10,808 bases of DNA from Proteiniphilum sp. UBA5267 (GCA_002411515.1 DHTF01000017.1:1-10808); one strand, 5' to 3'; shown: positions 1 to 6,685, counted from the stretch's first letter. Notes: generated by a model from the letters alone, not told the origin. Made by a program: numbers and translations.

Positions 1-449
1 ACCGCATTTTCTTCCGTTGTAACAACAATCTTGTCCTGCGTGATATCACCATAGGCGGGTTCGGTCATCTTATCTTTTGCCGGCAGGTTGACCCAAAGCT
101 GGCATCCCAGCATCCTCTCCGACGCTTTCGGCATCTCCTGATGAATGATTCCCGATCCGGCCGTCATCCACTGGCACTCCTGGTCATAGATGGTCCCCTT
201 GTTGCCCAGACTGTCGCCATGTTCAATTCTGCCTTTCACGAGGTAGGTGATCGTTTCGATGCCTCTGTGCGGGTGCCAGGGGAAACCTTTGATGTAATCC
301 TTTGGATCTGTGGAATCAAATCCGTCGAGCATGAGAAATGGATCGAAATCGGGAATGGTTTCTGCCCCCAATACCCTGCGTAAACGAACACCGGCACCAT
401 CTACCGCATGTTGACCTCTTACAATTTGAGTCGCTTTTCTATTATTCAT
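1..449 (-). CDS. Pirin family protein, 3' end cut off by the window edge
   Basis: The first 149 residues read without interruption from an ATG at 449-447 and run off the left edge. Pirins are bicupin proteins with one metal site in the N-terminal cupin; some bacterial members have quercetin 2,3-dioxygenase activity, others bind enzymes or regulators. Visible are the N-terminal FLMLDGF segment (38-44), HPHRGIETITY (59-69), the GSGIIHQEMP stretch (98-107), and LGCQLWVNLP (114-123). The predicted metal ligands are H59, H61, H103 and E105, whose spacing matches human pirin (H56, H58, H101, E103), so the metal site looks intact. Roughly half of a usual 230-300 residue pirin is present. The gene diverges from the membrane-protein gene at 685. 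The family assignment is firm, but the substrate cannot be read from sequence. Confidence 0.95.
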   Translation of the reverse strand, partial: MNNRKATQIVRGQHAVDGAGVRLRRVLGAETIPDFDPFLMLDGFDSTDPKDYIKGFPWHPHRGIETITYLVKGRIEHGDSLGNKGTIYDQECQWMTAGSGIIHQEMPKASERMLGCQLWVNLPAKDKMTEPAYGDITQDKIVVTTEENA

Positions 450-470
450 AAAATATCTCTTTTTGTTGGC

Positions 471-478
471 TAAAGATA
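471..478 (-). promoter_or_regulatory. Possible -7 element for the pirin gene
   Basis: On the minus strand this reads TATCTTTA, a 7-of-8 match to the Bacteroidota -7 consensus TAnnTTTG, 21 bases upstream of the pirin ATG. No convincing TTG is seen at the expected -33 distance; that stretch is A/T-rich. Position and match are reasonable, but chance matches are common in such A/T-rich DNA. Confidence 0.3.
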
Positions 479-617
479 CCTGATTTTTTTATAAAAGGCG
501 AAATAAAAAGTACATAATTTAAAAGACCGAAATACACTCTTTTTTTTTCATGCTCATTCAGTTAAGATGAGTTTTTCCCAGCTACTTTGAAATAGAAATA
601 TCACGTTTGAGATTGAA

Positions 618-625
618 TATTTTTG
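618..625 (+). promoter_or_regulatory. Candidate upstream -7 element (TATTTTTG) for the 685 gene
   Basis: TATTTTTG is a perfect match to the Bacteroidota -7 consensus TAnnTTTG on the plus strand. It would start a transcript about 50 bases before the ATG at 685, placing the whole inverted repeat at 659-682 in the leader. No TTG lies at the usual 19-21 nt upstream spacing; the closest TTTG (606-609) is too near. It is an alternative to the promoter at 635-665. Confidence 0.35.
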
Positions 626-634
626 GGTAAAGAC

Positions 635-665
635 TTGCAAGCTATTTTATTTTGATGTTACTTTG
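635..665 (+). promoter_or_regulatory. Candidate promoter of the membrane protein / regulator genes
   Basis: TTG at 635-637 is followed by a 20-nt spacer and TTACTTTG at 658-665, which matches the Bacteroidota -7 consensus TAnnTTTG at 7 of 8 positions. Transcription would begin near 672, about a dozen bases before the ATG at 685. The -7 element is also the left arm of the inverted repeat at 659-677, so a protein bound to that repeat would block it. Confidence 0.45.
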
Positions 666-682
666 CAGAACAAAGTACTTTC
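659..682 (+). promoter_or_regulatory. Inverted-repeat operator candidate (TACTTTG-N5-CAAAGTA)
   Basis: TACTTTG (659-665) and CAAAGTA (671-677) form a perfect 7-bp inverted repeat with a 5-nt spacer. The right arm overlaps a second dyad, AAAGTACTTT (672-681), so half-sites of the same type occur three times in 24 bp. A further isolated TACTTTG lies at 583-589. The array ends 3 bp before the ATG at 685 and covers the candidate -7 element. The second gene downstream encodes a winged-helix protein, so autorepression is the simplest reading. The repeat is seen directly; its binding partner is inferred. Confidence 0.5.
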
Positions 683-684
683 AA

Positions 685-1293
685 ATGGAAAAAGAAAAAT
701 ACATAATCGATCTAGATGAGATTCGAAAGATGATGAGTCGCAGTTCCCGGTTTATTTCCCTCAGTGGCCTTTCGGGTGTGTCGACAGGATTCATTGCACT
801 GGCGGGAGCGTTGCTGGCCCGTCAACTGGTTTTCAGACATCACGATTATCTGGTTTATGAAGCGGTACCCATCGATGCGGACAATTTAAGCAATTTGTTA
901 CTGGTGGCCTTGGGAACGCTGTTGTTATCGGTTTTCAGTGCCCTCTGGTTCACCGGTAGAAAGAGCAGAAAGGAAAACCGGTGTGCATGGGATAATCAGG
1001 CGAAGCGACTCCTGACTAATTTGCTGATTCCATTGTTAGCCGGCGGAATCCTCTGTCTGATACTTTTATTGAGAGGGTATGTGGGCTTTCTTCCCGGATT
1101 GACACTGATCTTTTACGGACTGGCACTGCTAAACGGAAGCCATTTCACACTGAGTCATATCCGGTTACTGGGAATTGCGGATATCGTGTTGGGTCTTTTT
1201 GCGTTCCTCTTTATTGAACAGAGTCTTTTCCTGTGGATGTTGGGCTTCGGCGTGCTACAGTCTATTTATGGTTTGTTGATTCAGTGGAAATAA
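685..1293 (+). CDS. Six-helix membrane protein of unknown function
   Basis: The 202-residue protein starts with a charged N-terminal segment (MEKEKYIIDLDEIRKMM) and then has about six hydrophobic segments, near residues 24-47, 68-89, 108-129, 132-150, 158-178 and 180-199. There is no signal peptide, catalytic motif or metal site that I can recognise. An upstream in-frame ATG at 652 would add 11 residues, but it lies within or before the candidate promoter and dyad, so the ATG at 685 is preferred. The gene ends 3 bp before the winged-helix regulator, which suggests one transcript and a shared job. Proteins of this type next to a small winged-helix regulator occur in Bacteroidota, but I know no assigned function. 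Sensing or transport at the inner membrane is speculation. Confidence 0.85.
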   Translation: MEKEKYIIDLDEIRKMMSRSSRFISLSGLSGVSTGFIALAGALLARQLVFRHHDYLVYEAVPIDADNLSNLLLVALGTLLLSVFSALWFTGRKSRKENRCAWDNQAKRLLTNLLIPLLAGGILCLILLLRGYVGFLPGLTLIFYGLALLNGSHFTLSHIRLLGIADIVLGLFAFLFIEQSLFLWMLGFGVLQSIYGLLIQWK

Positions 1294-1296
1294 TAA

Positions 1297-1590
1297 GTGG
1301 TGAAAGATTTTCTAAAAGATTTGGATAAGGCATTTGAAAACAAAATCCGGTTGGGTATCATGTCGGCACTGATGGTGAACGATCAATTGGATTTTAATAC
1401 GTTGAAGGATCTGCTGGGAGTCACTGATGGCAATCTGGCAAGTCACCTTAAATCATTGGAAAAAAGCGAATACGTCTCCTTTAGCAAATCATTTCTGGTC
1501 CGCAAACCAAACACCACCTACGCTGCCACAGCCAAGGGTAAAATGGCATTTCGGAAACATATCGGCGCGATAGAGAAGCTTCTTCAGTAA
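1297..1590 (+). CDS. Small winged-helix transcriptional regulator (MarR/HTH_34-like)
   Basis: The 97-residue protein is little more than one winged-helix DNA-binding domain. Helix 1 (about 5-29, KDLDKAFENKIRLGIMSALMV), a helix-turn-helix (about 32-57, with the recognition helix in DGNLASHLKSLEKSEYV) and a wing (about 59-76, ending RKPNTTYAAT) are followed by a C-terminal helix. The fold matches the stand-alone winged-helix proteins of the HTH_34 / MarR-like type. There is no separate ligand domain. The start is GTG: two tandem GTG codons at 1297 and 1300 are both possible, 3 or 6 bp after the preceding stop. The likely target is the inverted repeat at 659-682 upstream of its own operon. The signal may be transmitted by the membrane proteins encoded on either side, but this is inference. 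Confidence 0.88.
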   Translation: MVKDFLKDLDKAFENKIRLGIMSALMVNDQLDFNTLKDLLGVTDGNLASHLKSLEKSEYVSFSKSFLVRKPNTTYAATAKGKMAFRKHIGAIEKLLQ

Positions 1591-1601
1591 GGTCGCTTCT
1601 C
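1573..1601 (+). terminator. Weak hairpin spanning the regulator's stop codon
   Basis: GAGAAGC (1573-1579) and GCTTCTC (1595-1601) form a perfect 7-bp inverted repeat around a 15-nt loop that contains the TAA stop. No T-run follows, so it is not a classical intrinsic terminator. It could reduce readthrough into the DUF4153 gene or protect the upstream message from decay, or it could be chance. Confidence 0.2.
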
Positions 1602-1661
1602 CTTGATCATATTATGCACAATTTTGTCAGCTTATTTATCACACATTTTTATTTATGGGAT

Positions 1662-2921
1662 ATGGAAACAGCAATAAGAGAGAATCTAAATCATCCCGGT
1701 GAACTGGAAAAACTTTACCGTTCCGACAAAAAAAGTTTTGAGAAATCGTTCTTTGCCATCTATCCTGATATTGCCGATCTTCCCATAGCCGACATCTGGA
1801 AAGCAAGACTGGCATACAATGACCCTAATAACGCAAAGTGGAAGGTCGACAGGAAGGAGATTTTTTATCTGATTGTCTCCTGTCTGTTGGCCGCTCTATT
1901 CATGAAAATTCCCCTATGGTTTGGTTTTGATCCGGAGACGTATGCCTTCTACATGAGAAATACCGGAATCATTGTTTTCCTGGGATTGTCGACGTACGCT
2001 TTTTTTACAAAAAGTCGTCTCAACCTTCTAAATTTAATCATCACGCTGTTGGTATATGTGTTAGCGGCTTTGTACGTCAACCTGCTTCCGACAGCTAAGG
2101 GTAGCGATTCAGTTATTTTGGCTTACATACACCTGCCTCTGTTCTTGTGGTGCCTCTATGGCGTGGTTTTTATCAATTTTGACCTGAAAGAGCGATCGAA
2201 AAGAATAGATTATCTCAAATACAACGGAGATCTGGCCATCCTGACTCTCCTGATTCTGATTGGGGGAGGGGTTCTCACAGCAGTGACCATTGGTTTGTTT
2301 TCAGCAATCGACCTGAATATCGAAAAATTCTATATGGAGAATATTGCCATCGTTGGATTGGTTGCATCACCCATTGTAGCCACTTATATTATCAGGAACT
2401 TCCCTGCAATTACCGACAAACTTGCACCGATTATTGCCCGTATCTTCAGCCCGCTGGTGTTGGTCACGCTCTTAATCTATTTGATATTTATGATTGTGAT
2501 AGGAAAAGATCCCTATAACGACCGGGATTTTCTGTTGATATTCAACCTGATGCTGCTTGGAGTGATGGCAATTGTTGTTTTTTCGGTTACAGGCACGTCG
2601 ACCCATGAAAAGCAACGTTTCAATGAATGGATACTTTTTATGCTATCTCTCCTGACACTGGTGGTTGATCTAGTGGCGCTTTCTGCCATCATCTACAGAG
2701 TGGGAGAGTTCGGATTTACACCCAACCGGACTGCAGTGCTCGGCTCCAATCTCCTGATATTTGTACATCTTGTGCTGATCACGATCGATCTTTTCAAGGT
2801 TGTAAGGAAAGGAAAGAAGATGAAAATTGTGGAACAGACCATTGTCAAATACCTGCCGCTCTATACCGCATGGACGCTTTTGGTCACGTTCCTCTTTCCT
2901 GTGATTTTTGGATGGAAGTAA
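1662..2921 (+). CDS. DUF4153 polytopic membrane protein
   Basis: The 419-residue protein has a cytoplasm-like N-terminal segment of about 65 residues (METAIRENLNHPGELEKLYRSDKKSFEKSF onward), then roughly 11 hydrophobic segments up to residue 417. Near the C-terminus is YRVGEFGFTPNRTAVLGSN (345-363), which resembles the conserved Y...yGlT.nR signature of DUF4153/DUF4173 families. The molecular function of DUF4153 is unknown. The ATG at 1662 is preferred over the ATG at 1614: the extra 16 residues would be hydrophobic and unlike the usual start of the family. The gene lies 71 bp after the regulator on the same strand; a TATTTATG at 1650-1657 might be a weak internal -7 element. Co-regulation with the two genes before it is likely but unproven. 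Confidence 0.88.
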   Translation: METAIRENLNHPGELEKLYRSDKKSFEKSFFAIYPDIADLPIADIWKARLAYNDPNNAKWKVDRKEIFYLIVSCLLAALFMKIPLWFGFDPETYAFYMRNTGIIVFLGLSTYAFFTKSRLNLLNLIITLLVYVLAALYVNLLPTAKGSDSVILAYIHLPLFLWCLYGVVFINFDLKERSKRIDYLKYNGDLAILTLLILIGGGVLTAVTIGLFSAIDLNIEKFYMENIAIVGLVASPIVATYIIRNFPAITDKLAPIIARIFSPLVLVTLLIYLIFMIVIGKDPYNDRDFLLIFNLMLLGVMAIVVFSVTGTSTHEKQRFNEWILFMLSLLTLVVDLVALSAIIYRVGEFGFTPNRTAVLGSNLLIFVHLVLITIDLFKVVRKGKKMKIVEQTIVKYLPLYTAWTLLVTFLFPVIFGWK

Positions 2922-2948
2922 AGGGTTGAGGAATTGTCTGGATAAAGC

Positions 2949-2981
2949 AATGTCGGACCAATGATTAATCAGTCCGACATT
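2949..2981. terminator. Strong hairpin, probable bidirectional terminator
   Basis: AATGTCGGAC (2949-2958) pairs perfectly with GTCCGACATT (2972-2981), a 10-bp stem around a 13-nt loop. The loop contains the palindrome TGATTAATCA (2962-2971). On the plus strand TCTTTTGTGTT follows, giving a moderate T-tract for the DUF4153 gene. On the minus strand GCTTTATCC follows, so the same stem could end the tRNA transcript whose mature end is at 3018. Its position between convergent genes fits a shared terminator. Confidence 0.75.
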
Positions 2982-3017
2982 CTTTTGTGTTAAGCAAGCT
3001 ATTGATTTAGAGTAAAT

Positions 3018-3091
3018 TGGTTGTCTTACTAGGATTCGAACCTAGACAAACAGGCCCAGAATCTGTTGTGCTACCATTACACCATAAGACA
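3018..3091 (-). tRNA. tRNA-Gln (anticodon CTG), CCA encoded
   Basis: The minus strand folds as a complete cloverleaf. The acceptor arms TGTCTTA (3091-3085) and TAAGACA (3028-3022) pair perfectly. The D arm is GTGT-AATGGTA-GCAC, and the T arm is CTAGG-TTCGAAT-CCTAG. The anticodon loop is TTCTGGG with CTG at 3059-3057, which reads CAG (Gln). The discriminator A (3021) is followed by an encoded CCA (3020-3018). A U1-A72 end pair is usual for tRNA-Gln. The anticodon stem ACAGA/CCTGT has one A-C mismatch next to the loop. Reading the loop as Pro (TGG) would place C at position 33, against the rule of U33, so Gln is preferred. The gene lies 52 bp after the helicase stop on the same strand and has its own promoter. 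Confidence 0.92.
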
Positions 3092-3108
3092 ATGTCTGTT
3101 TGAGACTG

Positions 3109-3137
3109 CAAAAATACAAAAAAATGTGACAACCAAA
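3109..3137 (-). promoter_or_regulatory. Promoter of tRNA-Gln
   Basis: On the minus strand TATTTTTG (3116-3109) is a perfect -7 consensus, 17 bases upstream of the mature tRNA 5' end. A TTTG lies at 3137-3134, with a 17-nt spacer, slightly shorter than the usual 19-21. Placement just before the tRNA supports independent transcription rather than processing only from the helicase message. Confidence 0.55.
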
Positions 3138-3143
3138 AAATTT

Positions 3144-6100
3144 TCATGAGGAAACTGGATATTTTATGCAATTCTTCCGGTTTTTCTCGAGTAAAATCTG
3201 TTTGTCAAAGTAGAAATCGAGTAAGGTGGCATATACCGGGTGCTGCCGCAGTATGTAACCATTCCCGACAAGAAACAACTGCTGCCTTGCCCGTGTGATG
3301 GCCACATTCAGTTTTCTGTCCACCGTACCGTCGTGATTCAGATTAGAAAGATAGGTCAGCTGACTGGTTTTGTTTACGCAAAAAGAAAGTATGATCACAT
3401 CACGCTGACTGCCCTGAAACCGTTCCACGGTGTCAATCATGATTTTTTCAGTGTCCTTCAACCCTGATTCCGAAAGCTTGTGTTTGATCAGCGCAATTTG
3501 ATTCCGAAAAGGTGCAATGATACCTATACAAGCGGGATCGAATGGGATGTTGTTTTCCGCATAGATTTTCTGCATCGATTGCAACAGTTCCACAATTACT
3601 GCTGCTTCTGTTTCGTTGAGTTTATCGGACGAAGAGGAGGGGGTATTGATCTGCTCTGTGGAAAAAAAAGCGGTTCGCCGGGTCGCTACACAATGGTCAA
3701 TTACGTGATTGGAAGAACAACTCAAATTCCAATCAGAGGATTGCCATTCGCATGCGGGAAAGAGGCCCTCGGAGTAGAAAAAGGTTGCCGGGAATCGGGC
3801 GATATCTTCGTGCATTCGGCCCTGCCGGGTAAGTTGTACGTAGGCATGGTGCCACCCTTTCTCTTTACACCGGCGCAACAGTCGCTCGAAAAGTGAATCA
3901 CGGCAATCGAGCATTCCCACGTTTCGCAGAGAAGGCTCCGCAATTTCAGAGCGTAGAGGCGTTTGCAGTACAATGGTGGCAAGTTGATTGTGGTCGCCAA
4001 TCATGATGAATCGATCGAAGCGGGGCAACAATCCGATAATCTGTGGTTCCAGAATTTGAGATGCTTCGTCGATGATGGCTACATGAAAATGTTTGAGCGA
4101 GAAAAGCTCCATCTTTCCCGTGATGGACGCCAGCGTGGAGACATAGATGCGTGTTTGTTCTATTTCCCTGTACAACGACGCCCTGCTTGTAGCTTTCTCC
4201 GAAATCTTTTGCAGCAACCGGTGTCGGTATGGTTCGGCACAAGAGAGTTCGCTTCCAATCCTGATGTAGGTGTCACAGGAACCATTACTACAGCCAAAGG
4301 CCGCGTTGATGGCATCGCAAAGCTCATCTACTGCCCGATTGGTGTAGGCCAGTACCAGGATGTTACAGCCGGGTTTGTTGTGTAATTCTTCAATTAGCCG
4401 ACGGGCAAAAATGGAAGTTTTCCCCGTTCCCGGTGGCCCCACAATGAGAAAATAATCTTCCGCATGCATCGCTTTGTCGATGATCTCATCGTTTGTGGTG
4501 TTTGTGCGCTCCTCATCTGGCAACTTCTTCATGCCGGGCGGCTTCAGTCCCAGAAGGAGTTCTCTCTTCTGTTTCGATGCTTTAAGGAACGAAAAAATAC
4601 TTTTGAACATGTTGTTGCAGGAGCTATCTAGGCTATCGTGCTCAATGGCCCACAGCGAGTGATTATCATAAAAGTGTCGGTTTTTTTGCTTATACCGAAA
4701 ACGCACCTCCACCTGCTCCCGGGTTATTTGTACGATGGTACCCTTGAGAATCTGCCGGTTTAGTACCGTATCGTTGTCATTGCTTCTGGGATACACAATG
4801 CAGATCTCCCCCTCGCGAAAGTTCACAATATCGCTGTCGGCTTCACTGCGGTTGAAAAAGATTGTTCTTTCATTTCCAACGTCATCTATCTCCCGGATGG
4901 AGAGGTTGGAAAGTACATCCAGCGATGCACTGCGTTCTGCAAAATTCGTGTTCCAAAGGGAAGCAAGACCATTGGGGGCATTGCTATCATCGGTACCTAG
5001 CTTTTGCAGGTAAAGCTCTTCCGAAATAAAACGGATGTAGCGGTATAGCCAAGCTTGCTCTAGTTCGCTGCATTGCGTTAGCAGACTGCGGATCTGTTCA
5101 ATCTTCTGCAGGTAGAAACCAGGAACTCTTTGGGATGAATCGACCGATAACAAGGCTTCAAAAAGTGTTGCCACCCGGCTGTTGTCTCCATGGATGATAC
5201 CTTGTTCTATGGCCACAATCTGGTTCCTGAGCTGGATGATCTTTTTTATCAGTTCATCGGAAGCGGCCGCAAACCGCAGGTCCTCACCCGGCCTGTCAGC
5301 TGCCGAATAGAGAATGGCCGCATCCACATGGCGGGTTTCTTTTCCAAATACACCCTCCACCATCATCCGGTAGACGGTGGTCTGCACTTCGTGGTTGGAC
5401 GCAATTCTAGTGGGATCGTATGCCGGAAAGGGCAGTCTTCCCGATTTTAGCTCCACGATCTTCGCCTCCTTACCCTCCGGTGGCAGGTACAGCAAATCGA
5501 GCCTTCCCTGGAAGCCGAAATGTTCACTGAAGAACGAAGGCTCCAGCGTACAATAGTGCACATCGATCCCATTTTTTTGGAAATCGTCCCGAATGACCCG
5601 CTTGATCTGTTCAAACTGATCTTTCGCTTTCAGCATGAACGTGCGAAAGTCGCCATCGGATCGTATCTCCTCACAACTGGTATATTCAAAAGGCGATTGT
5701 TTGAAAGAACGCAAAAAGACATCGTTGAAAGAAACTGACTCGGTGTTTCCGGCATAAACCAGCTCATCGAGAAAAAAGTTGGCCAGGTTACCCAGTAGCA
5801 GATAGGAACGATTTTCTTTCTCCTCTAGTCTGTTGCGGAAATAGTGCAGCGGCGTGACTTCATAATCCTGAAAGCATTCTGCGATTGCTGATGCGTCGAT
5901 GAGGTAATCGGGTTCCAGGACAATCAGTTTTGGAATGTACTGTCCATTTTTATCCACATCGCAATCGATCAGGTTTAATTGAACCCCTTCCCGGAATATT
6001 TCGATCCATTGCGTAGGACCGTTCTTCTCCCGTGTGATTTCCTGTTTTACAATGATTTCATGGTGGGAGGCGTCCACGGTCACACAATGCAGCAGGTCTT

Positions 6101-6227
6101 TCTCAGGATCTGTTTTCAACAATTTTACTCGAATCCTGCCGGAAGACAACAGGGTTCCCTTATTTGACGCTACGGATGTAGCTCTGCAGGCATCTATTTC
6201 CTCTTTATGGGGTGCTGGGCTGTTCAT
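3144..6227 (-). CDS. PD-(D/E)XK nuclease--SF1 helicase fusion, Dna2-like
   Basis: A 1027-residue fusion. An N-terminal region of about 110 residues precedes a RecB/Cas4-type nuclease module (about 110-310) with GRLDLL (D244), VELKSG (E259, K261) and HEVQTTVYRMMV (Q282, Y286). A linker domain leads to a superfamily 1 helicase. Its motifs are Walker A GPPGTGKT (597-604), DEAS (720-723), GDHNQLA (744-750), TRQGRMH (800-806), TVERFQGSQRD (933-943) and LNVAITRARQQLFLVGN (973-989). The order and the DEAS/GDHNQL motifs resemble the Upf1/Dna2 branch (AAA_11/AAA_12). A role in DNA end or flap processing during replication or repair is inferred. The histidine usual in the first nuclease motif seems replaced by N150 (GNLAN, 146-150), and the downstream cysteine cluster of Fe-S Dna2/Cas4 proteins is not visible (only C118 and C386 lie near plausible sites). 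Its ATG overlaps the stop of the kinase gene by 4 bp, so translation is probably coupled. Confidence 0.9.
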   Translation of the reverse strand: MNSPAPHKEEIDACRATSVASNKGTLLSSGRIRVKLLKTDPEKDLLHCVTVDASHHEIIVKQEITREKNGPTQWIEIFREGVQLNLIDCDVDKNGQYIPKLIVLEPDYLIDASAIAECFQDYEVTPLHYFRNRLEEKENRSYLLLGNLANFFLDELVYAGNTESVSFNDVFLRSFKQSPFEYTSCEEIRSDGDFRTFMLKAKDQFEQIKRVIRDDFQKNGIDVHYCTLEPSFFSEHFGFQGRLDLLYLPPEGKEAKIVELKSGRLPFPAYDPTRIASNHEVQTTVYRMMVEGVFGKETRHVDAAILYSAADRPGEDLRFAAASDELIKKIIQLRNQIVAIEQGIIHGDNSRVATLFEALLSVDSSQRVPGFYLQKIEQIRSLLTQCSELEQAWLYRYIRFISEELYLQKLGTDDSNAPNGLASLWNTNFAERSASLDVLSNLSIREIDDVGNERTIFFNRSEADSDIVNFREGEICIVYPRSNDNDTVLNRQILKGTIVQITREQVEVRFRYKQKNRHFYDNHSLWAIEHDSLDSSCNNMFKSIFSFLKASKQKRELLLGLKPPGMKKLPDEERTNTTNDEIIDKAMHAEDYFLIVGPPGTGKTSIFARRLIEELHNKPGCNILVLAYTNRAVDELCDAINAAFGCSNGSCDTYIRIGSELSCAEPYRHRLLQKISEKATSRASLYREIEQTRIYVSTLASITGKMELFSLKHFHVAIIDEASQILEPQIIGLLPRFDRFIMIGDHNQLATIVLQTPLRSEIAEPSLRNVGMLDCRDSLFERLLRRCKEKGWHHAYVQLTRQGRMHEDIARFPATFFYSEGLFPACEWQSSDWNLSCSSNHVIDHCVATRRTAFFSTEQINTPSSSSDKLNETEAAVIVELLQSMQKIYAENNIPFDPACIGIIAPFRNQIALIKHKLSESGLKDTEKIMIDTVERFQGSQRDVIILSFCVNKTSQLTYLSNLNHDGTVDRKLNVAITRARQQLFLVGNGYILRQHPVYATLLDFYFDKQILLEKNRKNCIKYPVSS

Positions 6228-6595
6228 GATAAGGCTTGAATGATTTTCGGAAGAAATATTACGATGCCCACCGCCAATGCGGCCAGCGCAGCAATCAGCA
6301 CACCGGCCGCTGCAAGGTCTTTCGCTTTTTTAATGGTCGGATGAATTTCCTTGTTACAGACATAATCTGCAAGTGCCTCGAGCGCACTGTTTATCGCCTC
6401 CATACCAAGCACCAGGCCAATGACTATAATCAGGGCGAGCCATTCCGTGCTCGAGACATGTAGTACAAAACCCAGAAACATGGCTGCTATGGCAGCCATG
6501 AGCTGGATCAGTGCATTCGGTGTTGTCCGCAGCAAAGTGTGTAACCCCGCAAAAGCATGCCGGAAAGATTTTATTCTTTTATGCAAGTAGGTCAT
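6224..6595 (-). CDS. Diacylglycerol kinase / undecaprenol kinase family protein
   Basis: The 123-residue integral membrane protein matches the DgkA family in length and layout. It has an N-terminal amphipathic basic segment (1-25), then three hydrophobic helices near 30-46, 51-69 and 95-117. The hallmark EAINSALE (66-73; compare ExxNTAIE in Escherichia coli DgkA) contains E66, N69 and E73, and HPTIKKAKDLAAAGVLI (85-101) includes the conserved KAKD. These residues form the ATP/Mg and active site. DgkA phosphorylates diacylglycerol; many non-proteobacterial relatives prefer undecaprenol and recycle the cell-wall lipid carrier. Which substrate is used here cannot be decided. The stop codon overlaps the start of the nuclease-helicase gene (ATGA). 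A strong promoter lies directly upstream. Confidence 0.93.
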   Translation of the reverse strand: MTYLHKRIKSFRHAFAGLHTLLRTTPNALIQLMAAIAAMFLGFVLHVSSTEWLALIIVIGLVLGMEAINSALEALADYVCNKEIHPTIKKAKDLAAAGVLIAALAALAVGIVIFLPKIIQALS

Positions 6596-6618
6596 ATATA
6601 TATGGTGACATGAACATT

Positions 6619-6650
6619 CAAAATTACAAAAATAGTTTGTCCCTTCAAAA
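6619..6650 (-). promoter_or_regulatory. Promoter of the kinase/helicase pair, with tandem -7 elements
   Basis: On the minus strand TTTTG (6650-6646) is followed by a 19-nt spacer and TAATTTTG (6626-6619), the textbook Bacteroidota promoter. A second perfect -7 element, TATTTTTG (6634-6627), abuts it, but its upstream spacing to the same TTG is only 11 nt. Transcription would begin near 6612, leaving a short leader before the ATG at 6595. Confidence 0.7.
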
Positions 6651-6666
6651 GTATCGCTGAAGGGAC
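6639..6666. repeat. 9-bp inverted repeat over the kinase promoter -33 region
   Basis: GTCCCTTCA (6639-6647) and TGAAGGGAC (6658-6666) are perfect inverted repeats around a 10-nt spacer. The left arm includes two bases of the -33 TTG of the minus-strand promoter. No plus-strand gene precedes it, so a terminator role is unlikely in that direction. An operator, or a terminator for upstream minus-strand transcription, is possible. Confidence 0.4.
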
Positions 6667-6685
6667 CGTGTTTTCAGTTTCGCTT

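Noticed and set aside
141..383. Plus-strand open frame of 80 codons at the left edge
   Set aside because: It is antisense to the pirin gene, whose metal-binding residues and family motifs are all on the minus strand.
3480..4385. Plus-strand open frames of up to 140 codons inside the helicase gene
   Set aside because: They are antisense to a gene with intact helicase motifs, show no recognisable domains and have skewed compositions typical of shadow frames.
3144..6595. Kinase and nuclease-helicase as an antiphage defence operon
   Set aside because: No defence-type partner, toxin, transposase or island signature is nearby, and the surroundings are housekeeping genes; a nuclease-helicase alone is not enough evidence.
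6593..6604. Palindrome CATATATATATG over the kinase start codon
   Set aside because: It is a simple AT alternation; symmetry here is expected by composition and needs no regulatory explanation.
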